DNA of 55,000 nucleotides from Glandiceps talaboti (GCF_964340395.1 NC_135567.1:3624899-3679898), one strand, 5' to 3'. Positions 1 to 43,829 are shown, counted from the stretch's first letter. Program-made: numbers and translations. The notes: generated by a model not told the origin, from the letters alone.

Positions 1-1440
1 TAGATAGTATAAGTGCACGATTTTTAAAGGTTGGCGCACTCCAAATTACACCAAGTCTAACCACACTATTAAATTGTGCAATTACAACAGGACGCTTTCT
101 ATCACAATGAAAATCTGCTAAAGTAACACCTATATTTAAAAAAGGATGCTACAGATAACATCTCCAACTACAGACCTATTTCAGTTTTACCAGTGTTGTC
201 TAAACTACTTGAAAGACATGACCACTTTAATAATTTCTTATGTTCGAATAGTCTTTTATCACAACCAATCTGGCTTCAGAAAGTTTCATTCTCGTCAAAC
301 AGCTTTAATGGATATCACTAACTCTTGGTACAATGCAATTGATGGGGGTAACCTAATTGATGTTATACTGGTTGATTTCAGAAAGCATTTGATCTCGTAA
401 ATCACAATATCATTCTTCCGAAATTGAAAGTTTATGGCTGTTCTGAGACAACGATGGGATTCTTTGTATCTTATCTCAGTAATAGATCTCAGTCAGTCTT
501 GTTCAATGGTATGCCCTGTCAATCTTACCCAGTTAATGTAGGTGCGCCTCAGGGATCTATTTTAGGACCCCTGTTGTTTTTACTGTTCATTAATGACCAT
601 CCTTTCGTCTCTGAGAAAATTGATATGTATATGTATGCTGATGATGCAGCAGCACAGGTAATAAGTCCTGACACACAACTTATTGAGACCAATTCAAATA
701 ATGTAATGAATTCTATTGTGAATTGGTATGATGTCAACAAAACGTTATGCTCGTTGGATCTTCACAGAGAGAGTTAAGACAAGGTAAAGGTATTAAAACC
801 TATGTATGGAAATGACCAACTTAAATGCGTGTCACACGATACACTATTGGGCATAGTCATTGATGACCTCCTTAATTGGGAAAAACATATTAGCTCTTTG
901 ACTAGGAAGGTAGTTTTTAAGCCTTTACATTTCAAACGGATAAAACCATTTTTAACGATAAAAAGTAGATTGATTTTTTATAATTGTTTTATCTTACCAC
1001 ATTTCGATTATTGATCAACCGTATGGGGAAATTGCTCTAGTATTCTTTTAAATTGGATAGAAAGACTGCAAAAACATGTAGCAAGAACTCTGACAGACTC
1101 TGCTTATAATACACCGAGTGCACCTATTTTAAATCGTTTGAAGTGGCTAACCTTTAGCCAAAACGTTACTTATAATCAGTCAGTTTTACTGTATAAAGTA
1201 TTATTAGCGCCAGACTATCTAAATATATTTAAACATGTTGATATTGTACATACTTATCGTACAAGACCAACATCTAGGAATGAATTTTACATACCTAAAC
1301 ATTCTACACAGATTTTTAAGAAAAGCTTTTGTTTTTAATGAAGTTAAAATATGGAAGAGTCTCCCGAAAGACTTTAGAACATCTACTAGTTTGAATTCTT
1401 GTTGTTCTCCCTCTCATGGATTCCTTCATTGAATAGAAAA
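1..1440 (+). pseudogene. Broken non-LTR retrotransposon (LINE) reverse transcriptase, jockey/CR1-like
   Basis: Fragments of one reverse transcriptase lie in order but in different frames. The piece from base 2 reads into finger-region text around ITTGRFLS. The RT palm begins near 146. The motif GAPQGSILGPLLFLLFIND is at about 541-594, and the catalytic YADD is at about 634-645. A thumb and C-terminal region follows at 802-1338, containing LGIVIDDLLNWEKHI and LPHFDY. There is a stop near base 109, a one-base frame change near 385-395 and further breaks near 775 and 1013, so it is dead. The endonuclease half would lie left of the window. The order of motifs is that of jockey/CR1-type LINEs; the exact clade is not resolved. 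Confidence 0.88.
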
Positions 1441-2986
1441 TAAAGACAAACCAACAGATCAAACCGAAACTTTTAGTGGCGAGTATTTCTTGGATGTCCA
1501 ACATCAAACAATAAAACACAATGCAATGGAACTCCGGCGAGAAATCCGTGCCATACATTAGCGCAGAAAGACTCAAGTTGATCCCCTCTAAGGTACAATT
1601 TCAAATGATCATTCCAACATAGCCAATATATCATGTATTAATGTATAACAATATAGACAGGAAAGTGTTATCCACAACCATTTTTATTTATAAATCAAGC
1701 AAATTCAAACCTTTACAAACCAAAAACTACACAAAACATGAAACAAAACAACCTTAGAGTTTAAGTATTAATATTTGTCTGAAATGTCCATTACTATAAT
1801 ATCACGTTACCATGGCAACTTGTAATATCTGATCTTAATAAAACTCAACATTGATTAGGTTTTGACAATGAATAATAAAAAAGTAATAGCCTGGTTAAGG
1901 AAAAATAACAATTGATAAACGTGAAAGTCTTACAAATACACATTCATCATTGCTGGCAAAGATAACACTGTCACCATGAATATTATATTTTTCCATTTTT
2001 AAAACTGTAATTTATATTCGATATAAAATGTTCAACTGAGTACTTTGAGGCTTTCTGTTTTAAATTTTGTGATTAAGTATGAAAATACTATAAATTGTTA
2101 GTACTAACGACACATAAAAAAGAAAATATTGATGAGCTTTGTTAAGACACATTTAGTTAGAATCAACAATTTCATTTCCAATTATGTTATTATGAAAATA
2201 CTATAAATTGTTAATAAAGATTAACAAAGTACTAAACGATAAAAAAATAGAAAATGTTGATGAGTATATATATTTCAATTGGTATCAACAATTTCATTTC
2301 AATTATTTATGTACATTTCTCACTTACAGGAAGTATTTCAATGATATGTAAAACACTTTTCAGTGCAGGTATATGTACCAGGGTTATAATTATAAAACCA
2401 ATCCATAGACCTTTTGATGATGTCATTGGTAATTATTCACTCTAAGTTTAAATCATTTTTAGTGGAAACCATGGGATAAACATTTTTGACCACATTTTGA
2501 AATAATATATCGGTTTGATTATATGTTATCATATTTTGTATGTAGACATGACGATCCCTGTGTGTCTTCTCTAAGACATATATTGTATTCTTTGACATGT
2601 ATTTCTATTTCTATCTATGGTTTATTAGGTGAAAATACATGTATGGAAATGTGACATCCACACCTGCCTCAAACCATTCAATGTAATCAGATGTCTTCAT
2701 TGGATGACGTCATGAGTATTTTTGTTTGTTCTCATATCTTCTACTTACAACGTATACTTTGAGTTTCTCTGTAAGTATGCAATGCTTTATTTTCATACTT
2801 TGTCTTTCCATATCAAAGTATATTCACATGTTGCTTTTTTCTTGGCAAGGTGACACTTGTTATGTATTTATTGTAAATATATCCTGCATGATATTTTTTA
2901 ATTTGGAAATAAACAGAGTTTAATTATTTGACCAATAGAACCTTAACAAACATGTACAGTTTGTCCTCTATACAATTTGTGATCTA
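1441..2986. other. AT-rich intergenic stretch without a recognised gene
   Basis: I see no convincing coding sequence here. Open frames are short and of low complexity. The only structure noted is a two-unit tandem duplication at 2078-2303. Confidence 0.6.
2078..2303. repeat. Two-copy tandem duplication, period about 113 bp
   Basis: The string TATGAAAATACTATAAATTG recurs at 2078 and 2191. Both are followed by similar text ending in ATCAACAATTTCATTTC. Confidence 0.7.
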
Positions 2987-3071
2987 TTTACACATCTGCT
3001 CATGTTTTACATTATGTAATTTGCAACATAATCAACACATTGCTATGTTTGCTGTTGTCTAGTTTGCCAAT

Positions 3072-3300
3072 TTTGTAAGGCATTGGCAATGTTACCATAT
3101 CATATTGATTGTTCAATCGTTATAGTTACCATTATATTGATTGTTCAATCATTATTGTAAGGCATTGGTAAGGTTACCATCATATTGATTGTTCAATCAT
3201 TATTGTAAGGCATTGGTAAAGTTACCATAATATTGATTGTTCAATCGTTATTGTAAGGCATTGGTAAGGTTACCATCATATTGATTGTTCAATCGTTATA
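3072..3300. repeat. 48-bp minisatellite, about 4-5 copies
   Basis: TTGATTGTTCAATC recurs at 3105, 3137, 3185, 3233 and 3281. The last three intervals are 48 bp. The units also share TTGTAAGGCATTGGTAAGG. The right arm of the inverted repeat has a single equivalent unit near 7330-7375, so expansion happened only in the left arm. Confidence 0.85.
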
Positions 3301-3410
3301 TTAATGTAACTCTTATGTTGTTTGTTGTTGTTTTTTACTTTGCCAACATTTGAAGAAATTGGTCATGTGACTTCTTTATAGCTTGAAGACTCTTTAAGAA
3401 TTCCTTGAAA

Positions 3411-3953
3411 TCATGGGCTTTCTTGAAGTAGTTGTATATTTGGAGCACCTTCAACCTTGTCAACATCACTATGTCTATCAGTTTCATTCATACTAACATT
3501 AACTATCATATGATCAAGTCCAAAATATTTGGTCAAGAATTCTTCCAATCCAGACTTGCTGGTAATTTGGGACGGAATTCCTGCAGCAATAGCTTCTATT
3601 TCAACCATTCCGAATGGTTCGGTACGTGACGACATCAGGAAGAGATGACTCTGTTTGACTCTGTATCTCTTCCTGTGTTCCATACGGGTACACGTAAACT
3701 TTAGGTGTGGTGAATCAACATGCTTTAGTATGTAGCCTTTTCCCTTTCGAATTCCTCTAATATTCCAAACAGGGTTCTTCTCACATGATAGTTTACGTAA
3801 TATCGATATAGACAGACGTGGTTGACAAACAAATTTGCCGCTAGACAGAAAATTGATTTTATTGGTATTCGCTACCACGTAGTAGTACACATGCACATAC
3901 GGAGCATGCAACTCGATACCCGAAGGCCCGATTGGGATTTCTCGTGGTATCAC
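3411..3953 (-). pseudogene. GT-B (group 1) glycosyltransferase domain remnant, left copy
   Basis: A 180-codon open frame on the minus strand contains LFLMSSRTEPFGMVEIEA followed by IAAGIPSQITSKSGLEEFL. This matches the C-terminal half of retaining GT-B glycosyltransferases (glycosyltransferase group 1). It includes the E-x7-E pattern whose glutamates contact the nucleotide sugar in this family. Upstream residues such as FLSSGKFVCQPRLSISILRKL are less clear. A whole GT-B enzyme is about 350-400 residues, so this is a fragment. In several invertebrates this domain is found fused to NACHT or death-fold proteins, so it may be debris of such a gene. It could be a terminal exon of an unseen gene. 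The frame is open, but no donor or acceptor was settled. Confidence 0.6.
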
Positions 3954-4265
3954 ATGTCACATGATTGTATGTTGGCGACTAATGTCACAGCGAGTCTAGG
4001 CAAAGTGTTCTCGGCAAATACAGATGGATTTCGTAAATAGGACAAATTTAAATACATCATCAAACAGCTTTAGCCGTTCATATTCTATAAGGGTATGGAT
4101 AGAAAATCATTGAAAAATCTATTTTTGAACATGAGAACTCGCGTACATGTAATGTAAGTACAGTGAGGTCATGCCGGAAGTACCGTACTTAGACTGACTC
4201 CCATAGTTTTTGACTTGCGATTGTAAAGTTAGTTTGCAACCAATTTACATTGTATCTATTACTGT

Positions 4266-5910
4266 CAAAAAATACCGCCGATGGCATTGTAGCACAACCG
4301 TACAGTTTAATTTTTTTTATCCACATGCTGGTCCATGCTAACTATAGGTGTTCATTTGCTGAATGACTATCCAGTTGCCTATCCATCTATGTTGCTATCT
4401 TTGCCATACACGTCATCAATGGCTGTTGCCATGGGCGTAGTCTTGTTGCTAAGCAAATTTACATACATTTTTTTGAATGTATATTCACTTATCTATTAAT
4501 CCTGTTATCCTTGCAATATATGTGGTCATTTGGCTGTTGCGATGGGCGTGGTCTTGTTGCTAGGCACATTTGCATACATTTTTTTGAATGTTTATTCATT
4601 TGTCTATAAATCTGTGTTGTTATCTTTGCAATATATGTGATATTTTGGCTTTTTCTATGGGCGTGGTCATGTTGCTAGGCACCATTTGCATACATTTTTT
4701 GAATGCTTATTCATTTGTCTATCCATTATTGTTGTTATCTTTGCAATATACATGATTATTTGACTTTTGCTATCGGCGAAGTCTTGTTGCTAGGCACATT
4801 TACATATATTTGTTGAATGTTTATTCAACTGTCTATTAATCCCTGTTACCTTTGCAATATATGTGATCATTGGTTGTTGCTATGGGCGTGGTCTTGTTGC
4901 TAGGCACATTTGCATACATTTTCTGAATGTTTTTTTTTCATATGTCTACTAAATCCATGTTGTTCTCTTTGCAGTATACCTGATTATTCGGCTGTTGCTA
5001 AAGGCGTGGTCATGGTTACTTTTGAGTTTACGTTTTTTGACCAAAAATCACAATTTTTGACCCACAAAATATCATGGCAATCGGTCCGGTTTTTGACATT
5101 AAGTTGTTTACTTACACACACACACACACCACAGAGACATTTCACCATGCCTATAGTACACTGAATCTCACTTCAGCTGTGATCACAAAAATCACAAATG
5201 CAAACAAGAATAATGCGACACAATGCATAACAGAAATCTGGTTTCTAGGGTATTTGCATACATTTTTTGAATGTTTACTCACTTGCCTACCAGATGATAT
5301 TGTTATTTGACCAAAATATACTGCGATTTGGTTGTTGCTAAGGGTGTGGTCATGGTTGCTAGGGCCAATTTTGTCAAAATATTTTGAAAAAATCTGCAGA
5401 ATAACACTTTCAGAGGCATCTCACTAAGTTTCAGACTCAATGACCGAGTATTTTTTGAGATATAAGTTTTTGACCAAAAATGAACATTTTTACACCTAAT
5501 TTGCATATCACTCATGGAATTATTGTATGCTAAGTATTTCTTCGTCCATACATCCTTAGATGCATTCACATTAAATTTCAGCCCAATTTGCTGAGTGGTT
5601 TTGGAATGATAGATTTTTGACCAAAAAGACACATTTTTAGCCCTAATTTGCATATCACTGATGGGATATTCATATCATGAACAATTCTTAGTAAAAACAC
5701 CCTGAAGAATGTTTCAACTAACTTTCAGACCAATCTGCCCGGTAGTTTTTGAGTTTAAGATTTTTGACCAAAAATCACATTTTTTTTGACCCAAATCACA
5801 AACCGGTGGCAAGATCATTTTGATTTGAACAATTTCCCAACTAGACACCCAAGATAATGGACCCAGCAAATATCATGGCAATCGGTTCAGCAGTTTTTGA
5901 CTTTAAGTTG

Positions 5911-5958
<48 letters not shown>

Positions 5959-5965
5959 TCCACAA

Positions 5966-6000
<35 letters not shown>

Positions 6001-6075
6001 GGCCGGGCGATCCCTATAGCACTACTGAACCTCAGTTCAGTTGTGCTAACAAAAATTATTGCATCCATGCCTAAT
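4266..6075 (+). repeat. Interspersed repeat R1, copy a (pearl/Helentron-like architecture)
   Basis: It begins with AAAATACCGCCGATGGCATTG and TAGCACAACCGTACAG. It runs through about six ~110-bp core monomers, each with TATGGGCGTGGTC and TTTGCATACATTTTTTGAATG. It then has A-rich text, a (CA)n tract at 5910-5954 and a (GACA)n tract at about 5968-6000. It ends in GATCCCTATAGCACTACTGA and TCAGTTGTGCTAAC. The ends carry inverted TAGCACAAC. Part of the 3' section is duplicated inside (5100-5245), so two copies may be joined. Other copies: 27684, 39779 and 53826, plus a partial at 18420. Confidence 0.8.
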
Positions 6076-6366
6076 TTTATGTAAAGTCTAAATACCTTCG
6101 AAATGATGGTGTAATAACAATTTACATATCCGACGGCATTTCGTATTACCACTTTCAAACAATTTGCAAATGAAACTTTCATTGGATATGGAAAAAAAAA
6201 ATTAGTCACCGATGTGTTGTTGTCTTCTGGTACAACATATCACGTTGCACAAATAGCCCAAAGGTTATACATTCATTATGGCTGATTGTGACACAAATTT
6301 GAAAACGCGAACATTGTTTGCGGATGACAGAATATTTCATCATGTGGGACATATTAGTCAGTTTTC

Positions 6367-7455
6367 TTTGACAGTATTAGGTACAATGTAAATTGGCTGC
6401 AAACTATCTTCACAATCGCAAGTAAAAAACTACAGGAGTCAGTCTAAGTACGGTACTTCCGGCATGACCTCACTGTACTTACATGTAAGTACGCGATTTA
6501 TCATATTCAAAATAGATTTTTCAATGATTTCCTATGCATACCATTTGAAAATATGAACAGCTAAAGCTGTTTGATGATGTATTTAAACTTGTCCTATTTA
6601 CGGAATCAATCTGTATTTGCCAAGAACAATTGACCTTGACTCGTCGCGACGTCGGTCGCCAATCATGCGACATGTACTCCCAATCGAGCCTTCGGGTACA
6701 ACGAGTTGCATGCTCAAAAGTATATGCGTTGTTGCGAGTACCAATCGAATCAAGTTTCTGTCTCGCGGTAAATTTGTTTGTCAACGACGTCTGTCGATAT
6801 CAATATTACTTAAAGTATTGTCTAAGAAGACCCCTGTTTGGAATATGAGGAATTGGAAAGGGAAACACGACATGAGTAAAGGTTACATACTAAAGTATGT
6901 TGATTCATCGGTACTCTCTACCCGTATGGAACACAGGATGAGATATAGAAAGACTTCTAGCTGAATCATCTCTTCCTGATGCCATCACGTACCGAACCAT
7001 TCGGAATGGTTGGGATGGAAGCTATTACTGAAGGAATCCCTTCCCCAATTACCAGCAACTAAGGATTGGCAGAAATATTGACCAAATATTTTGGACTTGA
7101 TCATGTGATAGTTGATGTTAGTATGAATAAAACTCGTAGAGATGGTGTTGTTGAGAAGTGAAAGACAAGTATATTGAAGGTGCTTCAAAAATACAAAGAC
7201 TACTTCAAGAAAGCCCAAGATGTCAATGAATTCTTAAAGAGCGATACAGGAGTCACATGACCAATATCTCCAAATGTCGGCAAAGTAGAAAACAAAACAA
7301 AGAACGTACGAGTACAACATGAACAAATAATGATTGAACAATCAATATTATGGTAAACTTACAAATACATTAAATTATTGGCAAACTAAACAATAACAAA
7401 CATAACTGTGTTGGTTATATTAAAAATTACATAATGTAAAACATGAACAGATGTG
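6367..7455 (-). repeat. Right arm of the large inverted repeat
   Basis: It is the reverse complement of 2987-4268 with divergence. The inner end at TTTGACAGTATTAGGTACAA matches the complement of 4240-4268. The left arm's inner boundary coincides with the start of repeat R1, while here about 290 bp of other sequence (6076-6366) separates R1 from the arm. Confidence 0.85.
6617..7260 (+). pseudogene. GT-B glycosyltransferase domain remnant, right copy (broken)
   Basis: The plus strand encodes the same text as the left arm. It has SRGKFVCQRRLSISILLKV at about 6762-6818 and SRTEPFGMVGMEAITEGIP at about 6984-7040, with the E-x7-E pattern kept. It is followed by ILTKYFGLDHVIVDVSMN and a C-terminal stretch around YKDYFKKAQDVNEFL that suits the end of such domains. 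A stop near 6961, another near 7063 and a further one near 7160 break it. It runs away from the left copy, so the two were head to head. Function is lost here; identity rests on the conserved motif only. Confidence 0.6.
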
Positions 7456-7736
7456 TTTAGCTACCCTAGCCGTTTATGACTGTATGCAACCTTATTTGAA
7501 ATCAGTTCTCGATAGGTCTCATTATGAGCAATTTTGTTTGCACACTTGGACATTGATGATTTTGCAATGTTGAGGCATACATATGCATTATACCATGGAA
7601 TTAATAATTACATACATGTATTATCCTTAAATGTACTCTCTACTCTAGTTTCATCTGTATACGTCATCTGCTCATCACCATCATCTTCTGACATTTGTGG
7701 AGTCTTCAATGGTCTCTGCAGTTCTTGTCCGTCCAT
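7456..7736. other. 3' flank of the ROCO gene
   Basis: This short stretch between the inverted-repeat arm and the ROCO stop codon probably includes the 3' untranslated region of the minus-strand gene. I did not find a clear polyadenylation signal on the minus strand. Confidence 0.4.
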
Positions 7737-39054
<31,318 letters not shown>

Positions 39055-39778
39055 CTGATACAAAACATAAACAAACAAATCAAAGTTAATAATAATCCAA
39101 CTTATAATTAATAAAAGTTACACTGACATTGTCCGCTATGGTTCCCTATAAATACTATACTAACGATGATCTGTATGAGATACTTCTTTCTGAATATGAC
39201 TAAAACTGAAAAGTTTGTATCCACGGTGTCAATGTTTTGTTAATGTTTTATTCAATTGGTTAGGATATCCAATGTCCAAGGAAAACAAGACAAATACTAA
39301 ATGTTACTGTTCTATAAACTGACAACGAACTATTGATGAGACTTGTTAACAGCACAGATGACAATAGTGACTGTTGATTGTCTAAATACGGTCTATAATA
39401 CTTAGGATGTGAATGCACTAGACTGTGAGATACATTGTGTAACTCTGCCCTCACTGGTCCGCTCTATCCAACTGTAGTAATCTGAAGTACTATGATGACA
39501 ATTGAAGATGGTAAAACGTAAGTACCATGGCAAACAGAAACGCGAGAGTTATTCGCACCTAAATAAATCACAGTTTCAGACCCCATTAAAGGGGTACAAC
39601 CTGAGTTTCCAAGTCTTTAGGCGTAGTTATTTAAAAGGTACTCACAGTATTCTACTTACTGGAGCACCACTTGCAATTAACAGAGCTAAAATCTGCTGTC
39701 AGTATGCAATTTCTAAACGAACCGATGACATAATTTATAATATGTGTAAAAAATGTTCAAATAATCCCTACTATGAAA
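39055..39778. other. Region upstream of the first ROCO exon seen
   Basis: I searched the minus strand for a further ankyrin exon or a start codon exon and found none that I can support. A (plus-strand) 99-codon frame at 39502-39801 shows no family features. Confidence 0.45.
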
Positions 39779-40830
39779 AAATACCGCCAATGGTGTTGTA
39801 GCACAATTGTAGTTTTTAAAAATGTTTATCCATATGCTCGTCCATGCTAACAATAGGTGTTCATTTGCTGAATGACTATTCAGTTGCCTATCCAACCATG
39901 TTGCCATCTTTGTGATATACGCGATCATTTGGCTGTTGCTATGGGCGTGGTCATGTTGCTAGATATATTTGCATGCATTGCTGAATATTTTTGTTCACTT
40001 GTGTATGAATTCCTGATATTGTATTTGCAACATATGTGATCATTTGGATGTTGCTATAGGCGTGGTCTTGTTGCTAGGCAAATTTGCATACATTTTAAAA
40101 TGTTTATTCATTTGTCTATTAATCCTCATTATCTTCAAAATATATGTGATCATTTGGCTATTGCTATGGGTGTGGCCTTGTTGCTCGGTACATTTGCATA
40201 CGTTTTTTGAATGTTTATACATTTGCCTTTCAATTTCTGTTATTTTTGCAATATACGTGATTATTTCGTTGTTGCTATGGGCGTGGTTTTGTTGCTGGGC
40301 AAATGTACACACATTTTTTGACTGTTTATTCAATGGTCTATTAATCCCCATTATTATCTTTGCAATATATGTGATCATTTGGCTGTTGCTATGGGCGTGG
40401 TCTTGTTGCTAGGCACTCTTACATACATTTCTTGAATGTTTTATTCATTTGTCTTTCAATTCCTGTTATCTTTGCACTATACGTCTTTATTTGGCTGTTG
40501 CTATGGGCGTGATCATGGTTGCTAGGGCCAATTGTGTTAAAATACTTTGAAGAAAATCTGCAGAATAACACTTCTAGTAAACATCTCACCAAGTTTCAGT
40601 CTCACTGACCAAGTACTTTTTGAGATATAAATGTTTGACCAAAAATGAAAATGTTTACACCTAATTTGCATAATATTGATGAGATCATTATATGCTTATC
40701 ATTTTTTCATCGATGCACTCCTGTTAAATTTCAGCCAATCTACTGAGTAGTTTTAGAATTATAGGTTTTTGACCAAAAATACATATTTTAGCCCTAATTT
40801 GCATATTACTAAGGGAATGGGCTATTGTGG
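39779..40830 (+). repeat. Interspersed repeat R1, copy c (3' truncated)
   Basis: It starts AAAATACCGCCAATGGTGTTG and TAGCACAATTG. About six core monomers follow (TATGGGCGTGGTC / TTGCTAGGC), then TTGACCAAAA text to GCATATTACTAAGGGAATGG. It ends at a G run instead of the CA microsatellite. Confidence 0.85.
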
Positions 40831-41149
40831 GGGGGGGGGGGTCATATCACACGTTTCACGTGACTCGGTTACAAACATTGTATGTGCAGCTGATAATGAC
40901 ATATTACAACTGATGGCTAGCATGGTCATCATTAACACCCAAACAAAGTATATACCAGTTAAACACAGTTCATTCCTGAAGCACAGCACAACAAGTCAAA
41001 ATGCACAACTCTAGTCGAATCAATCAAAGCTCCAGAAAAGAAGTCCAAATACAAAGTCCAGTAAGAGTAGTGCTATATAGTACATGTAGAACAGCTGGTA
41101 AGCCATTCTGATCTTTTGAAAGGTCACAGGCGTGAGATTTATTTAGGGG

Positions 41150-41960
41150 GGGGGGAGGCAGGGGGATTAGGGGGTAACGTTTTACAAATCATCTCTCAGG
41201 GGACAGAAATATATTAGGAAATATGATTAGGGGGTCGTATTTTATTTTACTCACTGTATTGCATAGCACTGCATTATTTTCTTTTTTAGTCACCCCATTG
41301 CTGCCATCAGTTCCAAACCCACTGCTGCCATTCGGGTTAGGGTTAGGGTTAGGGTTAGAGTTAGGGTTACGGTTAGGTACCAATGACATTAGCCTATATC
41401 AATCAAATGGTTGGTGACAACCAACGTAATGGAGTATTTGTCAGTTGTGGGTGAGGAGATGATTAGGTCTAACAGGTGTTCAACTGGAACAGTTTGGTAA
41501 GATACTATGAATAATGTTGTAGAGATCATGACCTTGGTCCCGGCAATGATGGGAGTGTGCCAATCAAATTGTTGTGAGTTGTGGTCTTCAGCTCACCGCA
41601 TAGGTATTGATTAACGCAGTGCCTTCACACACATCTAATGGTGGCAGTAATGGCTAATAACCAATGCCTTTAAAACTTTCAACATTGATGGCAGCAGTGG
41701 GATTAAATCCTCACCAATGATTGTGAGACTTGTGTCCCTTTACATTTCTGACAGCATTTTAAGCCACGTTTTGAACTACTTTAACAGGGAAGGGTCATAT
41801 TTTAAGGACATAAATTTGAGGGAGGGCCACATTTCATCAAGATGGAAGTGGGGAGGGTCATATTGTACGAGTAAGTCAGCATCTGATGTTCCCTGACCCT
41901 CTCTTGGAATTACTGAAGGCTCCCTAATCTCAATGTTGCACATTCAAGCTGGAACGATAA
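41150..41960 (+). repeat. Interspersed repeat R3, copy b
   Basis: It is collinear with 22570-23760: GTAACGTTTTACAAATCAT, CACTGCTGCCATTCGGGTTAG, AATGTTGTAGAGATCATGAC and GCCTTTAAAACTTTCAAC. It contains the telomere-like array at 41333. Confidence 0.8.
41333..41378 (+). repeat. Interstitial telomere-like (TTAGGG)n array
   Basis: About seven GGGTTA units, with GAGTTA and ACGGTTA variants. The related R3 copy has a single GGTTAGGGTAC at the same place (about 22762). Confidence 0.92.
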
Positions 41961-43829
41961 TAATTGTACCTATATCACTAAATCGACAAGTACAATGCCA
42001 TCTTTCAAATGATAAAAAGTCCACACAAAACAGGATTTAGTTGAGACGAAATCTAGAAGAGATGCTAAACTTTGGAAAAGAAAGTATATAAGTTTATGAA
42101 CAAGAGTTGCATACAGTGCTCTAGAGTCGTTTGACAGAGAGAGAATTAAGAGAAAAACTTGTCCTCATAAGGAGTGTAAAAGACAACATTTCAAGTATAC
42201 GACAAGGGAAATGATCTTCACTGTCGATTACCGTACAACATGAAAGTGTCAACACACAAGTCAAAATACAAAATCGTGCAAATAATAAACTAACAACTAT
42301 GCGAATATGTATTATAGGATATATGAGCATTCATGTTATGTTCCATTATTTTTTCAAAGTTATCTTTGCTGACAAATGTTATGTTAATTACTGTACTTTT
42401 AAACATGCAACTGGCAGCGCCATGAACCATTTTTGCATACGACTGACTGTATGTTTAGAGGTGGAGAACTTGTGATGACTCACTGGCAAGTAATCACCAA
42501 AATATAAACATTCCCTATATCTGGGTTTTTCACATGCAAATGCCGCATATTTTAATAATAATGAATGACACACAATCTAAGCAGCTGTTTCCAGGGGAAT
42601 TTGTCTCATTTGGAGAGTTTTTTTTTTCATTCTATGAAACAAACAGACTGATTTTCAACTAATTTGTGTATCAAGTTACCATCCTACGACATTCACAAAC
42701 AATTTGTGCATGATACATGACCTGTGTGTTTCTCGGAGCACAGAAAAATGCTGAAAACAAGACCCAGAAGCTAGTGCTCTGTACAACAGTTTGAATTTTC
42801 CGCATTTGCATAGATTAGCCATAATCCTCTTTATATAGGGCTGCGAGGGCAGTTCTGTCTTTAAATTGATTGATACGTTCAATGACACCACAGCAAGTAC
42901 ATGTACATCTAACAGTGTAACAGGCCTTGTATCTACAACTAATCTGCTCGGATTTCGCGTAGTTAATTTTTTAAAATTGTTTTACTGTAATGAAAAATAA
43001 ATACGTCTTTGCTGACAAATGTTCTGTTGATTGATGTACTTTTTAAATTGATTGATACGTCCAATGACACCACAACAAGTACATCTAACAGTGTAACAAG
43101 GCTTGTATCTACAACTAATCTGCTCGGATTTTGCGTCGTTATTTATTTTAATAATTGTTTTAATTTAATAAATGATATACAATGACATGACAGGTTGTTG
43201 TGGCTTGATTCTCCTCACATTGGCAGATGAATGAATAATTTGGTTGTTATCTCTGATGACTTTATTAGTTGATGATGGTCACACTTAGCAACCCAAGTTC
43301 CACAGATATTGTGCTGTCTGTTTATTAACGATTACTACACTTCGACATTCTTACACAAGCATTGGTCAGAATCGAATCACATGACCTACTTTAAATAGAC
43401 TATTGCCAGCGCGTGCACAGACTAATGCCCGACATTATTGCCAGCTGGATTTATTTCGACCGTTGCAAATCTATTCTGCGCATGTTGTCCTGTTTTACGT
43501 GCTCAAGATGGCAAACTAACTACAGTAAGTCACACAAGTTTACTGCTTGTTGGACATGGAACATTAGAGTGCAGAATGCCAGTGATATTTACCGTATCAC
43601 GTGAATCAGTCTTCAACATAAAAATCGAAGTCAACTGAAAACAGAACATTTTGGTAGATGATAGATCACAATAACATGCAGGGACTGACTTGATGATCGG
43701 AAAGTTGTATCTAGTGACTCAATAATTGAAAAGGTTTCCTATGGCGCTAAGATTCTAACGGGTTAATATAGCTCCTTAACCATCCATTCAAATAGAACAA
43801 CAATATTGATGGACAGTATAGTCACTGAT
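41961..43829. repeat. Non-coding stretch with a ~185-bp direct duplication
   Basis: TTTAAATTGATTGATACGTC, CAATGACACCACAGCAAGTAC and CTACAACTAATCTGCTCGGA occur at about 42860-42965 and again at 43045-43140. The text CTTTGCTGACAAATGTT also recurs at 42365 and 43005. No gene is supported. Confidence 0.6.

Larger units (their letters stand above)
2987..4268 (+). repeat. Left arm of a large inverted repeat
   Basis: The reverse complement of 6367-7455 aligns along this arm. Outer-end text CATGTTTTACATTATGTAAT at about 3001 matches the complement near 7435. Inner-end text GGTCATGCCGGAAGTACCGT at about 4167 matches the complement near 6455. The arms have diverged visibly, by an eye estimate of 20-25 percent. 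The left arm also carries an expanded 48-bp minisatellite that the right arm has only once. Both arms contain glycosyltransferase-like coding remnants. Confidence 0.85.

Noticed and set aside
3411-3953. Glycosyltransferase fragment as the 3' end of the ROCO gene
   Set aside because: The ROCO frame ends at a stop codon at 7737-7739 directly after a complete DED, and no donor before the stop was found that would lead into 3.9 kb.
39502-39801. Plus-strand 99-codon frame as a gene
   Set aside because: No recognisable domain. It runs into repeat R1c and has no supporting splice or promoter signal.
41189-41389. Minus-strand frame with Asn-Pro repeats
   Set aside because: Translation of the TTAGGG-like array.
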